In this document: in pieces, positions 28,301 to 34,209 of the stretch
Position numbering within the stretch: the first letter of the stretch is position 1
Layout of the letters: the number at the start of each line of letters is the position of its first letter
NCBI GenBank assembly: GCA_024734495.1
Contig: JALMQS010000088.1
Span: forward strand, 2,232,001 to 2,296,000
Length of the DNA: 64,000 nt
Direction of reading: 5' to 3'
DNA from: Forficula auricularia
Taxonomy: Eukaryota > Arthropoda > Insecta > Dermaptera > Forficulidae
Program-made: the position numbers and the translations under genes
Notes under the pieces: model-generated
What the model was told of the DNA's origin: nothing
Databases searched by the model: none
What the model saw: only the letters and a program-made list of their open reading frames with translations

Positions 28301-31300
28301 AAAATAAGAGTAATAAAATTGTTACCGCGCGGGATTGGAATGGTCGCTTAGTATGTGTGTGAATGTGTTTGATCAATTTTTAATGTTGAAGCGCATAAAG
28401 TTTCTGTGAAATAAAAGTTATAATTTATAAAATTGTTTTAATTTTCTTGTTCCGTTTTATTTTCAATTTTGAAGGGCCTTAAAAATATTTCTTGCTCGGG
28501 CCTCGCATTTTCTCTGAAAGGCCCTGTGTTTAGATATGTATAACAAATTTAACAATAATAAGGTATATTTATTCTATCTTAAGTTGTATAATAATCCGAG
28601 CACGAACAGGAACGTGGTAAGGCGAGTACGCAAGAGCATTTAAATGTGTAGGTGACCAAACGAATTCTATCCGAAACAAGCGATTTCCTCGTTCGTGCTC
28701 GTGCTCATATGAGTATACATCTTAAAAGTGGATAAATTAAGGAAGTTATTTCGCGACAATACTAGCAAAAAGTTAATGCTAGAGTATATAGAACAGACAA
28801 TAAGGATTCATAATTCATAAGCCCAAAACTTTTTGCTGTTTATATACCACTACTAGCCAATCCCGTACTCGTTTGATAAATCTGGCAACACTGTCCGAGC
28901 TTGTATATATTATATTTTATCATAGAAATGTCAGATAAAGTACATTATAAAGGAAGATTTATAAAACAAAGTTTCTTAATAAACGATTGAAAGCTGTTGC
29001 GACAATGTCTGAGGCAAAAAAACGTAAAAAAAAGTACTAAAGTTAACCCACTTTTTAGGTTAAATTTATGTGTTGTTGCCAGCTTGTTTTTAGTGTAAAT
29101 TTTTTATTATATATTTTTCATTATTATCTCAGAGACTGTGTTGTAACTATGAATTAAAATTTTCTTAAAAAATGTATTAGTTATTGGTTAATGTTGGTTT
29201 AGTTTTTTATAACATGGTAAGAAGAGTTTCTTAATTATAATTAAATATGCAGGTATGTTAACTTTCCGATACCACGTATAGTTTTCAATGCATAAGAGTC
29301 TGAAAAACTCTATCTTTGGAATTTAATATCTCCGGAACTATATTGTTCATAAATTTCGTTTTGCCACCAATCGATGCAGAAGTATTAAATAATAATCTGT
29401 CTAAATTTCAAAAAAATCCTAAGAAAACCCATATGGTGAAACAACTACCTTAAAGTTAGTTGGTAAAATTAATTAAAAGATGCTAATTTTATTTTATTTA
29501 TTTTAGACTTTCCTGACCGCTTTGGTGAAGAAAAAAGTAAGCATATTTTTTAATTATCTATAAATAATTGCATTTGGCGGCTATTATAAAATTAATTAAT
29601 ATAATTGAATTGACAATTTATAGAGCCCACTACCAGTAAGAACTATGTATGCAAAAACTCCTGTACTCCTGAATACAAAAGAATTACTCTTAAAGATGAA
29701 ATCGAAAGTTATACAGAAAATCATTTAAACGATAAGCTAATTTGGTTCTATCCAAAATGTATTCAGATTGAACAATGCGGGGGATGCTGCAATGGTAATC
29801 GCATGGAATGTGAACCAAAAGGACCAACAGAAACAGTGGACGTTGAGGTGAATGTTTTTTCATTTATTTCCAACAATGAAGAAACTTCTCGGGAAGAATG
29901 GGTTAAGTCACATTTCGTAAATTTTTCATGAGAGCAAATTTAAGCTTTCGATATTAAAAAAAAATATACTTAAAACACCCCAATCTAGTGTAAGCAATAT
30001 AATTATGATTCCAAATCTATTTCTTATAATGGAAGTATATTTTTACAAATAACAATTAAAGTCATATTATGAAAAAAAGCAACTTGGAACTTTCTTCTTT
30101 CCTTTAAAAATAAAAACATCCGTATCTCTGTAACTTACCGCGTTATTTGAAAGTAATTTCAACTGGCCTGTAGTGACGATGGCTGGCCCCCAGAATGCAT
30201 CATAAACTCATTTCCGAAAAATGGACTTAACCAGTTCTTTCCGTGAAGTATTCATATATATATATATATATATATAATTAATTCTAAAAAGGGAGTGTTT
30301 AAAAAATCATGAATTTATGAAAAATACAGGGTTTCCAAAAAAGAATGACAAGAGTTTGTTGTGATTTTAAAATTTTTATTGGATGTCATTAGGATGTTAA
30401 TTTTTTAACAGAAAATGCACACCTTTGTTATATAAGCACCATTTGTAGCGGAGCACACATCTAAGAGGCATTCTGTTTCTATCCACTATCCACGTTCGGT
30501 GATTCATGTCTGAAGCAGTGGCGTAACCAGAAAATTGTCATGGGGTGGGGGGGGGTTCAATCCACAAAACAAAATATTTAGTGGGAATTTTTTTTATTAA
30601 AAAAAAATAGTCCAGTTAAATTGTGTTTTAACCGGAAAGTTTTGGATTAGTTGTCATTTCTTCGACCCTTTATGTTTTTATGGTCTGCTGAATCAGAATC
30701 TGAGATCTGCTAACAAAATTTCGTCACCGAACATTGTCAAAAATGCAAAAAAAAGTAAAAAAATCTCACTTTTGGCGATTTTTGCTTATAACTCGAAAAC
30801 TATCAACTTTTCGTAAATAGCCTTCCTATTCAAAATGAAAGTTCATAAAGTTTCCTACAAATTTCATCATTTTTCTCTGACCAACCGTTTGGGCTCATGC
30901 GATAGTTGAAAATTGGCCTATTTTTTCTGTTTCCGCAAATCCCAAAAACTCGCACTTTTTTGGATTTTTTTCCATTTTGACCATGAAAGACCACTCTATA
31001 CATTTTTAAACTAGATTAAATTTGATATAATTCAAACAAAGTTTCATCTTAAATGGATAATGGTAACCCGTGCCGCAATGAGGTTGAATTTTTGAAAAAC
31101 TGCAATTTTTTGCAAAAAATCGCAGTTTTTCCTTCATAAAATGAAAACCACTCATCCTAGAAACTTGATTTCTGTCTCATTCTCTAGGAAATTTTGTTGA
31201 CTTGAACGTTTACTTGGACCACTTTTTTGATAAAACTCTTAGATTTATAGATTCCATGACACTTGAGGATTCGGATCATATCCTTTGTAGGAAATTTTAT

Positions 31301-34098
31301 GAACTTTCATTTTGAAAAGGAAGGTTATTTACGAAAAGTTGATAGTTTTCGAGTTATAAGCAAAAAACCGCCAAAAAATGAGATTTTTTACCTTTATTTT
31401 TGACAATTTTCCGTCAGGAAATTTTGTTAGCAAGCCTCAGATTCGGATTCAGCATACCAAAAAACATATAGGATCAAGAAATCAAAACTCAAAACTACCC
31501 CAAAACTTTCCCGCGAGGGGCCCTTTTGAGAACAATTTAACTGGATAAAAAGGTACTTCAAGAAATTAAAAAAAGAACATAATTCTTGATTAAACATTTG
31601 AAATATATTTAATTACGGTTAGTTTGCCATAAGAAAAGGTTTGTCGTTGCCGTTACTCATCCCATGAACCCTGCCCTTGGGGGTTCTGACCCCCCCCCCC
31701 CGTGACTACGCCTCTGGTCTGAAGTGATCGAAGCGACAACCTCCACTATCCTTTCACGAAATTGGTTTAAATTACAACTGCCGAATTTGGGGATCTGACC
31801 AACTAAATATAGTCGAATTTGTCTGAGATTTTCCTAAAGTCTAAGTTTGGTGTGATCTGTAATAGGGCATTTTTCTTTGTAGAAAAAACTATCTCTATAG
31901 ATAGTTTGTAGGTATGTGCGTTTCCATAAATTGATCAACATTATGACCAGGTGGTTTTCCAACAGGATAGGGCTCCACCTCACTTCGGCTTGGAAGTTAG
32001 AAATGGGCTCAACAAAGTTTCCCGATCAGTGGATTGGTAGAGAGTATGGCCTAATTCCGAAGGGGTGGATTTCTTTTTATGTGGTCATGTTTCTCTCTTT
32101 TTCTATGCCAGTGTTTCTCAAAGTGTGTTCCGTGAACCCTGGGGTTCCATAAAAACACGCCAAGGGTTCCGCAAAAAAATTCAAGGTAGGTGAAAAAATT
32201 CTAGCGTTCAAAAGGAAGGTGAAATTTTGGATTAGTTGTGTGAATCGCAGAGATCTCGAGTGTTTTCCAGTGAAGTACATTTTGGAAGAAGATCTAAATA
32301 CCAGTCAATATACCAAAATTGTTCATCACTTGGAATGTCTGAATAAATCAATCGAACAATATTTCACTGATGATAATTTCAAAAAACTGGAAAATAATTC
32401 TTGGATGAAAAATCCTTTTGTTTATAGTGAAAAGCCATCTTCCTTTTCACACCAAGATTATGAAAAATTTATCGAAATATCTTCAGATTCTTCACTGCAG
32501 ACAGCCTATAAAACGATGCCTTTGTCAAAATTTTGGTGTAGTTCAACAGGCGAATATCCATAGTTGACCCAGAAAGCTGTTTTAATTCTCTTTTACCATT
32601 TGCCACAACTTATTTGTGCGAGTCTGAATTCTCAACTTACTTATTAACAAAAAATAAGTACCGCAATAAGTTGGATGCAGAGTCGGATATGAGATTACAA
32701 CTTTCATCAATAAGACCTGATATAAAGTATTTGTGTATACACAAAAAACAGTATCTTTCGTCCCATTGATGGCAATACCTATGAAAAGTTGATGTGTTCG
32801 AAAATGTTTTTTTTCTTTTACTTACGGAAGTTTTGATTTAGTTACTGTTTAATATAGATATAGTGGGTGATTGTATAAATAAAAAAATAAAAATATAAGA
32901 CAATAAAAGTAGTGTTTCTTAATTAATTCACTCCATATAATTATATTTAAAATTCAAAAAAAAAATGTTCCCATAACAACGCTTTAATCACACTATTATC
33001 GGATTCCACGCTTACCTTCCAAACGGAAAAGGGTTCCACATTCGAAAAAGTTTGAGAAACACTGGTCTATGCTGTGAAAATTCGTGATTTAAACCATTTG
33101 TGTGAAACTGTAGTGGAGAATGTCGCTTTGATAACCTCAGACATAATTCACCGAACTTGGATAGTAAGAGAATTTCGGAATCCCATCATCCTTCTTTTAT
33201 ATTTAAGTACATAATTAGATTTTAGGTAATATTAGGTTAACTAGCGAGAAAGAAACATCTCTTTAAAGGAAGTATCCTATAATAAATTGAGATGAGTTTC
33301 ATAAACTCGAGAATTTTTCTGGATCCCTCATGCTGAAATTAGAAAATATGGCAATTTTCTGATTTTATTCACAGCGTTTCGGTTTTTATCTCTTAAGCCA
33401 TCTCAAGCAATAATATATATTTGGATTGAGTCGGAGACTTGGCCGATACTTATGTGTTAATAACGAAAAGTAATTAATATGAGTGTCATTTTCATTTTAC
33501 TATTGTACAGTCGGTAATGAAATGGCCCACTAAACCCGGAAAAATTCTCCAGTTTATCAATGTGACCATAAGTCTCAATAAATATAAATAGTATAAACTA
33601 TTTAATTCTTTTATGTTCTTGAGACATCAGAAAAACCTTCATTTAGACAAATTTGTTTGTTGTTTAAATTTCTTTATTAAATTTTATAATTATGTAAAAA
33701 ATACAATATTAATAAAAACATGTATTTCAGGTGTATTTACGAACAAAGAAGAATTTATCAATGCAAACAACTTTTATAAAATTTGAACGCCATCTTAAAT
33801 GTGGATGTCAATGTTCGGTTAAAGAAGATGTAATGGTTTTATCTTTTTTCTAGATTTTTTACTTTGAAAGAAAAAGAATTCAAATGTTTTTCTAATAATA
33901 TTTATATTCTAGAATTGCAATCCTTTGCAAATATTTGATGCGAAAAGATGTTCATGTTTATGTAATAATGTGGACGAACTAGATAAATGTAAAGCTAATG
34001 GGCATATCAAAGAATGGGATGTTAAAACTTGTCAATGTAAATGTCGAAATGAACCAGACTGTAGTACGGGAGAAAGAGAGAACTATCAAACATGCGGG
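1117..34098 (+). CDS. Pvf: PDGF/VEGF-related growth factor (Pvf-like), six exons
   Basis: This is a secreted cystine-knot growth factor that would signal through a PDGF/VEGF-receptor-type tyrosine kinase. Exons with matching phases: 1117-1371, 22808-22898, 29507-29536, 29624-29847, 33731-33829, 33913-34098. All internal boundaries are GT-AG. The product has a signal peptide (about residues 1-23), an acidic linker, then the PDGF domain with the signature [17 protein letters not shown], further cysteines (CGCQCSV), and a cysteine-rich tail with repeated CxC motifs, as in VEGF-C/D and insect Pvf proteins. The frame runs to a TAA at 34099, but the last codons overlap a strong donor (GG|gtaagc), so the true 3' end may lie in another exon near 34175. 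Intron 1 is 21.4 kb and full of transposons. Which Pvf paralogue this is cannot be told. The family is certain from the motif; the full transcript is inferred. Confidence 0.85.
2424..2675 (+). repeat. Cluster of four AAAGCGGACA motifs
   Basis: The 10-mer aaagcggaca occurs near 2425, 2602, 2641 and 2664, three times followed by c. The intervening AT-rich sequence is not obviously repeated. It lies 1.3 kb into intron 1, directly before a tandem duplication. It could be a degenerate satellite edge or a cluster of protein-binding sites; there is no direct evidence for either. Confidence 0.5.
2707..3130 (+). repeat. Tandem duplication, two ~208-bp units
   Basis: Two nearly identical units both begin at 'tttactttatccaatgc' (about 2707 and 2915) and end at 'ggccaaaaagtgccat'. 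A third copy of the same unit lies at 50624, where it also stands upstream of the palindromic 119-bp family. This suggests it is the head of the same composite element rather than an independent satellite. A short gtat/ggat microsatellite follows at 3140-3175. Confidence 0.8.
3652..5320 (+). repeat. 119-bp tandem array that inverts into a large palindrome
   Basis: About nine head-to-tail units of 118-119 bp start near 3652, 3770, 3890, 4008, 4127, 4245, 4362, 4480 and 4600. Each carries 'gaagacatagaggaatcg' or a variant, then 'ttgaggaataaccattct' and 'gacgtttcggttttattgg'. At about 4662 the sequence reverses through the spacer 'caactcatgcttgagttg', and three units run in the opposite orientation to about 5045. 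A unique tail follows, containing 'caacgatccgttgcagttt' (about 5150). Units drift steadily from 5' to 3', as in an expanding array. Relatives with the same tail and centre lie at 18858-19385 and 50624-51680. Confidence 0.85.
6021..6822 (-). mobile_element. TIR element, CATACAGGGTATGG family, copy A
   Basis: In reverse orientation the element starts with the terminus containing 'accatacagggtatggtc' (about 6797-6815). It ends at the other terminus with 'gtatggtaaagtcaagagg' and 'acacgttagc' (6021-6075). Inside are three to four ~95-bp modules around 'accaaattttgtatacat', each ending in a poly(C) run on the + strand, for example 6202-6216. No transposase is encoded, so it is a non-autonomous DNA element. 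Other copies are at 9029, 16950, 35942 and 42539. Confidence 0.7.
7087..7195 (+). repeat. Inverted repeat with ~30-bp arms
   Basis: The left arm reads AGCTACGTACA then attggacgattatcggtcg; the right arm is its complement, ending tgtacgtagct. About 45 bp separate the arms. The arms are almost perfect and richer in G+C than the flanks, so this is probably a small MITE-like insertion. The 93-codon open frame across it (6976-7257) is not a credible gene. Confidence 0.7.
9029..9602 (+). mobile_element. TIR element, CATACAGGGTATGG family, copy with a different interior
   Basis: The left terminus 'accatacagggtatggtc' (about 9040-9060) and the right terminus 'gtatggtaaagtcatgtgg' (about 9574-9592) match the family. 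The interior lacks the usual ~95-bp modules. It holds long poly(G) runs (near 9257 and 9380) and AT-rich filler instead. No coding capacity is visible. It shows that the termini mobilise different contents. Confidence 0.6.
9655..9870 (+). repeat. Diverged ~148-bp tandem duplication
   Basis: Two similar segments begin 'ggctaaaggtagtgaagtt' (about 9662) and 'gttaaaggtagtaaagttt' (about 9810), with matching 'attttcacctttattaatg' and 'attttcatcttaattaatg' parts. They are clearly diverged, so the duplication is old. Confidence 0.5.
10041..10980 (+). repeat. Tandem Helitron-like 5' ends, 2.4 copies of ~394 bp
   Basis: Units start TCTATATATATAAAATCC at 10041 and 10435; a third begins near 10825 and is truncated after about 150 bp. 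Each contains 'gtacgcgatcgacccacgc' and 'aaatcggtttgatttgatt'. A 5' TC followed by TATATA and a preceding A is typical of Helitron left ends. A Helitron helicase remnant follows 340 bp downstream in the same orientation. I infer that these are tandemly duplicated left ends of a decayed Helitron. Confidence 0.6.
11316..12041 (+). pseudogene. Helitron helicase (PIF1-like) fragment
   Basis: The conceptual protein resembles the helicase part of a Helitron RepHel. It has a leader with [17 protein letters not shown], the block [19 protein letters not shown], and then the ATP-binding region. The Walker A loop is destroyed in this frame: it reads CTRWNRET, while a shift of one base restores APGGTGK at about 11854-11875. 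A segment is missing before [17 protein letters not shown], and all later helicase motifs are absent. The upstream Rep nuclease part is not found. It is dead by truncation and frameshift. It lies downstream of the Helitron-like termini at 10041-10980 in the same orientation. Confidence 0.85.
12330..12432. other. GC-rich island with a perfect hairpin
   Basis: About 100 bp of strongly GC-rich DNA stand in AT-rich flanks. At about 12402-12420 a perfect stem GGCGTGCC/GGCACGCC closes a three-base loop. It lies 300 bp past the Helitron helicase remnant, where a Helitron 3' hairpin would be expected, but no CTRR terminus follows the hairpin. Its origin is therefore open. Confidence 0.55.
12540..12615 (-). 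mobile_element. Short jockey-like LINE fragment
   Basis: On the minus strand it encodes [17 protein letters not shown], which aligns with the [11 protein letters not shown] region of the jockey-like copy at 59090. Only this segment is left. Confidence 0.55.
12749..13104. mobile_element. MITE with ~25-bp terminal inverted repeats
   Basis: Left end ggggccatccataaattacg and right end cgtaatttatgaacggcctc are inverted copies with few mismatches. The inner flanks are C-rich (about 12780-12800) and mirror C-rich sequence near 13065. Length is about 355 bp and there is no coding capacity. It resembles widespread arthropod MITEs whose ends read like 'ccataaattacgtca'. The superfamily is not certain. 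Confidence 0.75.
13210..13945 (-). mobile_element. Jockey-like LINE 3' fragment split by a SINE
   Basis: Reading the minus strand from 13945 down, an RT C-terminal region appears (WMQF, then a segment like [16 protein letters not shown] with frameshifts). It is interrupted at 13791-13509 by a SINE and continues from 13508 ([13 protein letters not shown], then [11 protein letters not shown] and [18 protein letters not shown]). These match the C-terminus of the copy at 15407. Several frameshifts and stops make it inactive. Confidence 0.75.
13509..13791 (+). mobile_element. tRNA-derived SINE, + copy
   Basis: The head has a pol III A-box-like 'gtgggtcagtggctagagtg' (about 13515-13534) and a B box 'ggttcgagaccg' (about 13561-13572) at tRNA-like spacing. 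A ~200-bp unrelated body follows, ending 'cgggtatggcactc' and a (GAA)n tail at about 13774-13791. A minus copy with the same body lies at 27552-27818. It sits inside an older LINE fragment. The tRNA-like head is a SINE promoter, not a working tRNA gene: no full cloverleaf can be drawn. Confidence 0.85.
15163..15404. mobile_element. Truncated MITE, 'aatacgcatttt' family
   Basis: It shares 'tactagtcttaaataaaaa', 'acactaaaaatacgcattt', 'ctcacgtgagatta' with a poly(G) run, and 'gccaaaatcgcctc' with the fuller copy at 22337-22646. The right end stops at 'gcgtaatttag', where the jockey-like LINE begins. The left terminus is missing. Confidence 0.65.
15407..16226 (+). mobile_element. Jockey-like LINE, 5'-truncated, C-terminus of reverse transcriptase
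   Basis: A 238-codon open frame (15407-16123) encodes the region after the RT catalytic core. It begins at about codon 12 with TQCCLISS, then has [56 protein letters not shown] and [20 protein letters not shown], and ends [11 protein letters not shown]. This order is typical of jockey-type ORF2. It is followed by a short 3' UTR ('aatgcaagggtctttcgaga') and an attgcatt-A tail at about 16226. The catalytic YxDD box is upstream and absent, so it cannot move by itself. It is the best preserved LINE in the window. Positions 16230-16580 hold nothing I recognise. Confidence 0.9.
16950..17796 (+). mobile_element. TIR element, CATACAGGGTATGG family, full-length copy B
   Basis: It runs from 'tttactttaccatacaggg' (16951) to 'ggatggccacatcagaacac' (about 17763) and 'gtcagcttatttt'. 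The interior has the block 'cacgtagttttggtccattg' and four ~95-bp modules starting 'caaactcaaccaaattttgt', each ending in a poly(G) run (for example near 17331, 17453 and 17571). No transposase is present. It is the cleanest copy for defining both ends. Confidence 0.75.
18078..18300 (-). mobile_element. RTE-like LINE 3' end
   Basis: On the minus strand 18290-18165 encodes [18 protein letters not shown] and then [15 protein letters not shown] followed by a stop. This is the usual C-terminus of RTE/BovB-type reverse transcriptase proteins (W-GH-xRM ... GRPxxRW). A short 3' UTR ends in a GAA-rich tail at 18100-18078. Everything upstream is missing. Confidence 0.75.
18858..19385 (+). repeat. Partial copy of the palindromic 119-bp family
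   Basis: It begins with the inverted tail (ataaactgcaacggatcgtt at 18866, complementary to the tail near 5150). Three or four 119-bp units follow, ending at the element centre 'aaatcaaaaagactgaattc' at about 19330. The second arm is missing, so this is a half element. Confidence 0.8.
19393..19517 (+). repeat. Two tandem ~60-bp units
   Basis: Two nearly identical units contain 'tactttttcctccattcaag' (about 19397 and 19460) and 'ctggacaatgagtcacctat'. They differ by about one base, so the duplication is recent. Confidence 0.85.
20037..20410 (+). repeat. Degenerate tandem repeat, ~115-bp period
   Basis: Segments beginning 'ggtacgcaaatatgtattt' (about 20038), 'gggtacacaactatgtta' (about 20159), 'aggtacgcaaccatgtatt' (about 20269) and 'gattcgaatctatgtattt' (about 20384) each continue with 'gcaccaaattttagct' and 'tatatctgaaaacgtttcc' variants. 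Units are diverged, so this is an old satellite-like array. Confidence 0.65.
21180..21412. mobile_element. Foldback MITE with ~70-bp arms
   Basis: The left arm contains 'ccttgaatttttctgggaag', 'aacagttaaaaa' and 'gcataaataaaatattga'. The right arm carries the inverted set 'tcaatattgtatttatgc', 'tttttaactgtt' and 'cttcccagaaaaattcaagg'. About 80 bp separate the arms. No coding sequence is seen. Confidence 0.7.
22337..22646. mobile_element. MITE, 'aatacgcatttt' family, full copy
   Basis: Ends 'gggtgtccctaaattatgtg' (22337) and 'cacgtgatttagggacgccc' (about 22626-22645) are inverted. Near the left end a poly(G) stretch is broken once by 'tc' (about 22358-22389). It shares its interior with the truncated copy at 15163. 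It lies 160 bp upstream of Pvf exon 2. Confidence 0.75.
22808..22898 (+). CDS. Pvf: Pvf-like exon 2
   Basis: The exon encodes a 30-codon helical-looking segment ([20 protein letters not shown], then [10 protein letters not shown]). It is entered in phase 0 from exon 1 at tttcag and leaves in phase 1 at atgg|gtaaat. The segment before a PDGF domain often holds such a propeptide helix. The assignment to Pvf rests on compatible phases, conserved-looking amino-acid composition and position, not on a domain match. Confidence 0.6.
23927..24203. mobile_element. MITE with 34-bp near-perfect TIRs
   Basis: The left end is 'atatcgtcgccttagagtgt' continuing 'aaagctgctaactc'; the right end is 'gagttagcagctttacactc' continuing 'taagccgacgatat'. 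The arms differ at one position. Length is about 277 bp and the interior is non-coding. No clear target duplication can be read because the TIRs run into AT-rich flanks. Confidence 0.85.
25021..25090 (+). repeat. 70-bp dispersed repeat, also at 51882-51945
   Basis: The segment 'ttccaagtttcgaagacttc' with 'gaatttttcatttatgaaag' on its right recurs at 51890-51930 with few changes. Here it ends 36 bp before the PARP1 pseudogene; at 51890 it lies upstream of URB1. Nature unknown. Confidence 0.6.
25126..25723 (+). pseudogene. PARP1 retrocopy, deleted and frameshifted
   Basis: The first part encodes the helical regulatory domain of poly(ADP-ribose) polymerase 1: [30 protein letters not shown] and [17 protein letters not shown]. 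Directly after YSLI the text jumps to [14 protein letters not shown], which in PARP1 lies more than 100 residues further on. The HGS histidine motif and most of the ADP-ribosyl transferase core are therefore gone. A frameshift near 25443 moves on to [10 protein letters not shown] and [20 protein letters not shown] second near 25600 restores [15 protein letters not shown] and ends at TAA 25721. An AATAAA-like signal (about 25842) and an A-run (about 25884-25899) follow. No introns interrupt the coding part and the 5' end is truncated, so a processed pseudogene is most likely. It could not make an active enzyme. Confidence 0.92.
26749..27420 (-). CDS. Intact intronic ORF with an NTF2-like region
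   Basis: This 223-codon minus-strand ORF is uninterrupted. Residues about 25-75 ([20 protein letters not shown], then [18 protein letters not shown]) resemble the first helices and strand of NTF2-like proteins such as NXT1/p15, where a 'Y...D..R..L...Y...A.L.W.G..V.G...I..FL' pattern recurs. A proline-rich linker (LPAPPPPP) follows, then an Arg-rich C-terminus ending FDQMDE. I do not recognise a precise orthologue. Its G+C is visibly higher than that of the Pvf and URB1 exons. The stop overlaps an AATAAA, and an A-run lies 60 nt further (26677-26689), suggesting a retrocopy. However, a polypyrimidine-AG just upstream of the ATG (27428-27440) would also fit a splice acceptor. It could be a working retrogene, the last exon of a nested gene, or a recent dead copy. 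Confidence 0.55.
   Translation of the reverse strand: MTFVSSFFMESSSFDDPDGFTEDLQVMNSYCRLMDMERVHLARYLAPEAQLEWFGRTVVGRDKIKTYLGLDVPETRHNILGSVIPASPIPIRRCRLPAPPPPPLREARVSELTETFDNLSMEEGAMTPPSGMGPAPESLMTPLTTQIPRHCKTDLGLEFSRRRDFHSGSRDEIRWTRRCLLKLGYVRTLIDGFPPDIQFTAIVYRDGSRCRRNLGHLFDQMDE
27552..27818 (-). mobile_element. tRNA-derived SINE, minus copy
   Basis: Reading the minus strand gives the same order as the copy at 13509: 'gcgactgtgggtcagtgg', a decayed B-box region, the body, 'gtgccatgcccgaacgggcc' on the + strand, and a GAA tail (here ttcttc at 27553). The B box has diverged more than in the other copy. Confidence 0.8.
28741..29449 (+). mobile_element. TTAA-flanked non-autonomous element, copy 1
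   Basis: TTAA stands on both sides (28737-28740 and 29450-29453). The ends are inverted: 'ggaagttatttcgcgac' at the left, and 'ggtgaaacaactacc' at the right, which is complementary to ggtagttgtttcacc. The body (~709 bp) contains 'aatactagcaaaaagttaat' and 'ttttgctgtttatataccac', and no long ORF. Exact TTAA target sites are characteristic of piggyBac-type transposons. The second copy is at 54447-55134. It ends 57 bp before Pvf exon 3. Confidence 0.75.
29507..29847 (+). CDS. Pvf: Pvf-like exons 3 and 4: PDGF/VEGF cystine-knot domain
   Basis: Exon 3 (29507-29536) is a 30-nt micro-exon encoding [10 protein letters not shown]. Exon 4 (29624-29847) encodes most of the growth-factor domain: [18 protein letters not shown], then [19 protein letters not shown] and [16 protein letters not shown]. 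The cysteine spacing C-x5-CGGCC-x6-C is that of the PDGF/VEGF family. Phases 1/1 and 1/0 join cleanly to exons 2 and 5. Human VEGF has R at the position of E in IEQCGGCC; insect Pvf proteins vary here. Confidence 0.9.
30516..31716. mobile_element. hAT-type foldback element with perfect 8-bp TSD
   Basis: GTCTGAAG occurs immediately left (30508-30515) and right (31717-31724). The ends are CAGTGGCGTAACCAG and CTACGCCTCTG, preceded by a poly(C) run. Inside, long imperfect arms pair: 'gttcataaagtttcctacaa' (about 30841) with 'ttgtaggaaattttatgaac', and 'aaaactatcaacttttcgta' with 'tacgaaaagttgatagtttt'. The arms are several hundred bp, with no transposase. A fragment of the same family lies at 43875-44100. 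Confidence 0.85.
32109..33064 (+). mobile_element. hAT transposon, degenerate ZBED5/SCAND3-like transposase
   Basis: TIRs are CAGTGTTTCTCAAAG at the left and TTTGAGAAACACTG at the right, with 8-bp flanks TTCTATGC (32101-32108) and GTCTATGC (33065-33072), seven of eight matching. The + strand encodes [31 protein letters not shown] and, after a frameshift near 32570, [20 protein letters not shown] and [19 protein letters not shown]. This is the dimerisation end of hAT transposases and of the ZBED5-type domesticated genes. Only the C-terminal third remains, with stops, so it is inactive. Confidence 0.88.
33731..34098 (+). CDS. Pvf: Pvf-like exons 5 and 6: cysteine-rich tail
   Basis: Exon 5 (33731-33829) completes the cystine knot with [13 protein letters not shown]. 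Exon 6 (33913-34098) carries a CxC-rich tail: [19 protein letters not shown], then [19 protein letters not shown] and QTCG before a TAA. That TAA overlaps a canonical donor. Past an acceptor at 34174 the sequence has two readings. The frame that fits the splice phase gives a short end (NGSLCVWQWKLYS). Another frame, one base off, reads VCVCGNGNCIREK, which looks like the ancestral cysteine-rich continuation. A one-base error or mutation is possible here. Confidence 0.8.
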
Positions 34099-34209
34099 TA
34101 AGCACATACTGAATCTGTCATGCAGGAACTATATAAAAAAAAATTTGTTTCCATTATATTTCATATGCAATAGAAACGGGAGTTTGTGTGTGTGGCAATG
34201 GAAATTGTA

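Larger units (their letters stand above)
22899..29506 (+). other. Pvf-like intron 2, 6.6 kb, with two nested gene copies
   Basis: It contains a MITE (23927), a PARP1 pseudogene (25126), an intact minus-strand ORF (26749-27420), a SINE (27552) and a TTAA-flanked element (28741). Stretches 22920-23920, 24210-25015, 25730-26670 and 27830-28735 are AT-rich with nothing I can assign, apart from a possible decayed element end at about 28214 (cagtggcggaatcc). Confidence 0.5.
30340..33200. mobile_element. Mariner/Tc1-like transposase remnants in opposite orientations
   Basis: On the + strand, 31948-32105 encodes a decayed DDE transposase segment: [19 protein letters not shown], then a broken WPPRSPDLTP-type region and LWGHV-like residues. 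It resumes at 33080 with [20 protein letters not shown] and DIIHRTW. On the minus strand, 30340-30507 plus 31725-31760 encodes a related C-terminal piece ([18 protein letters not shown]). The two parts face each other, as in a foldback or two colliding copies. Both are split by later hAT-type insertions. Frameshifts and stops are frequent. Confidence 0.7.
29848..33730 (+). other. Pvf-like intron 4, mariner-like remnant with two hAT-type insertions
   Basis: The left part (29850-30330) is AT-rich with a (TA)n tract at 30257-30276 and nothing assignable. The rest is the nested transposon cluster listed separately. From 33210 to 33730 I see no feature. Confidence 0.6.
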
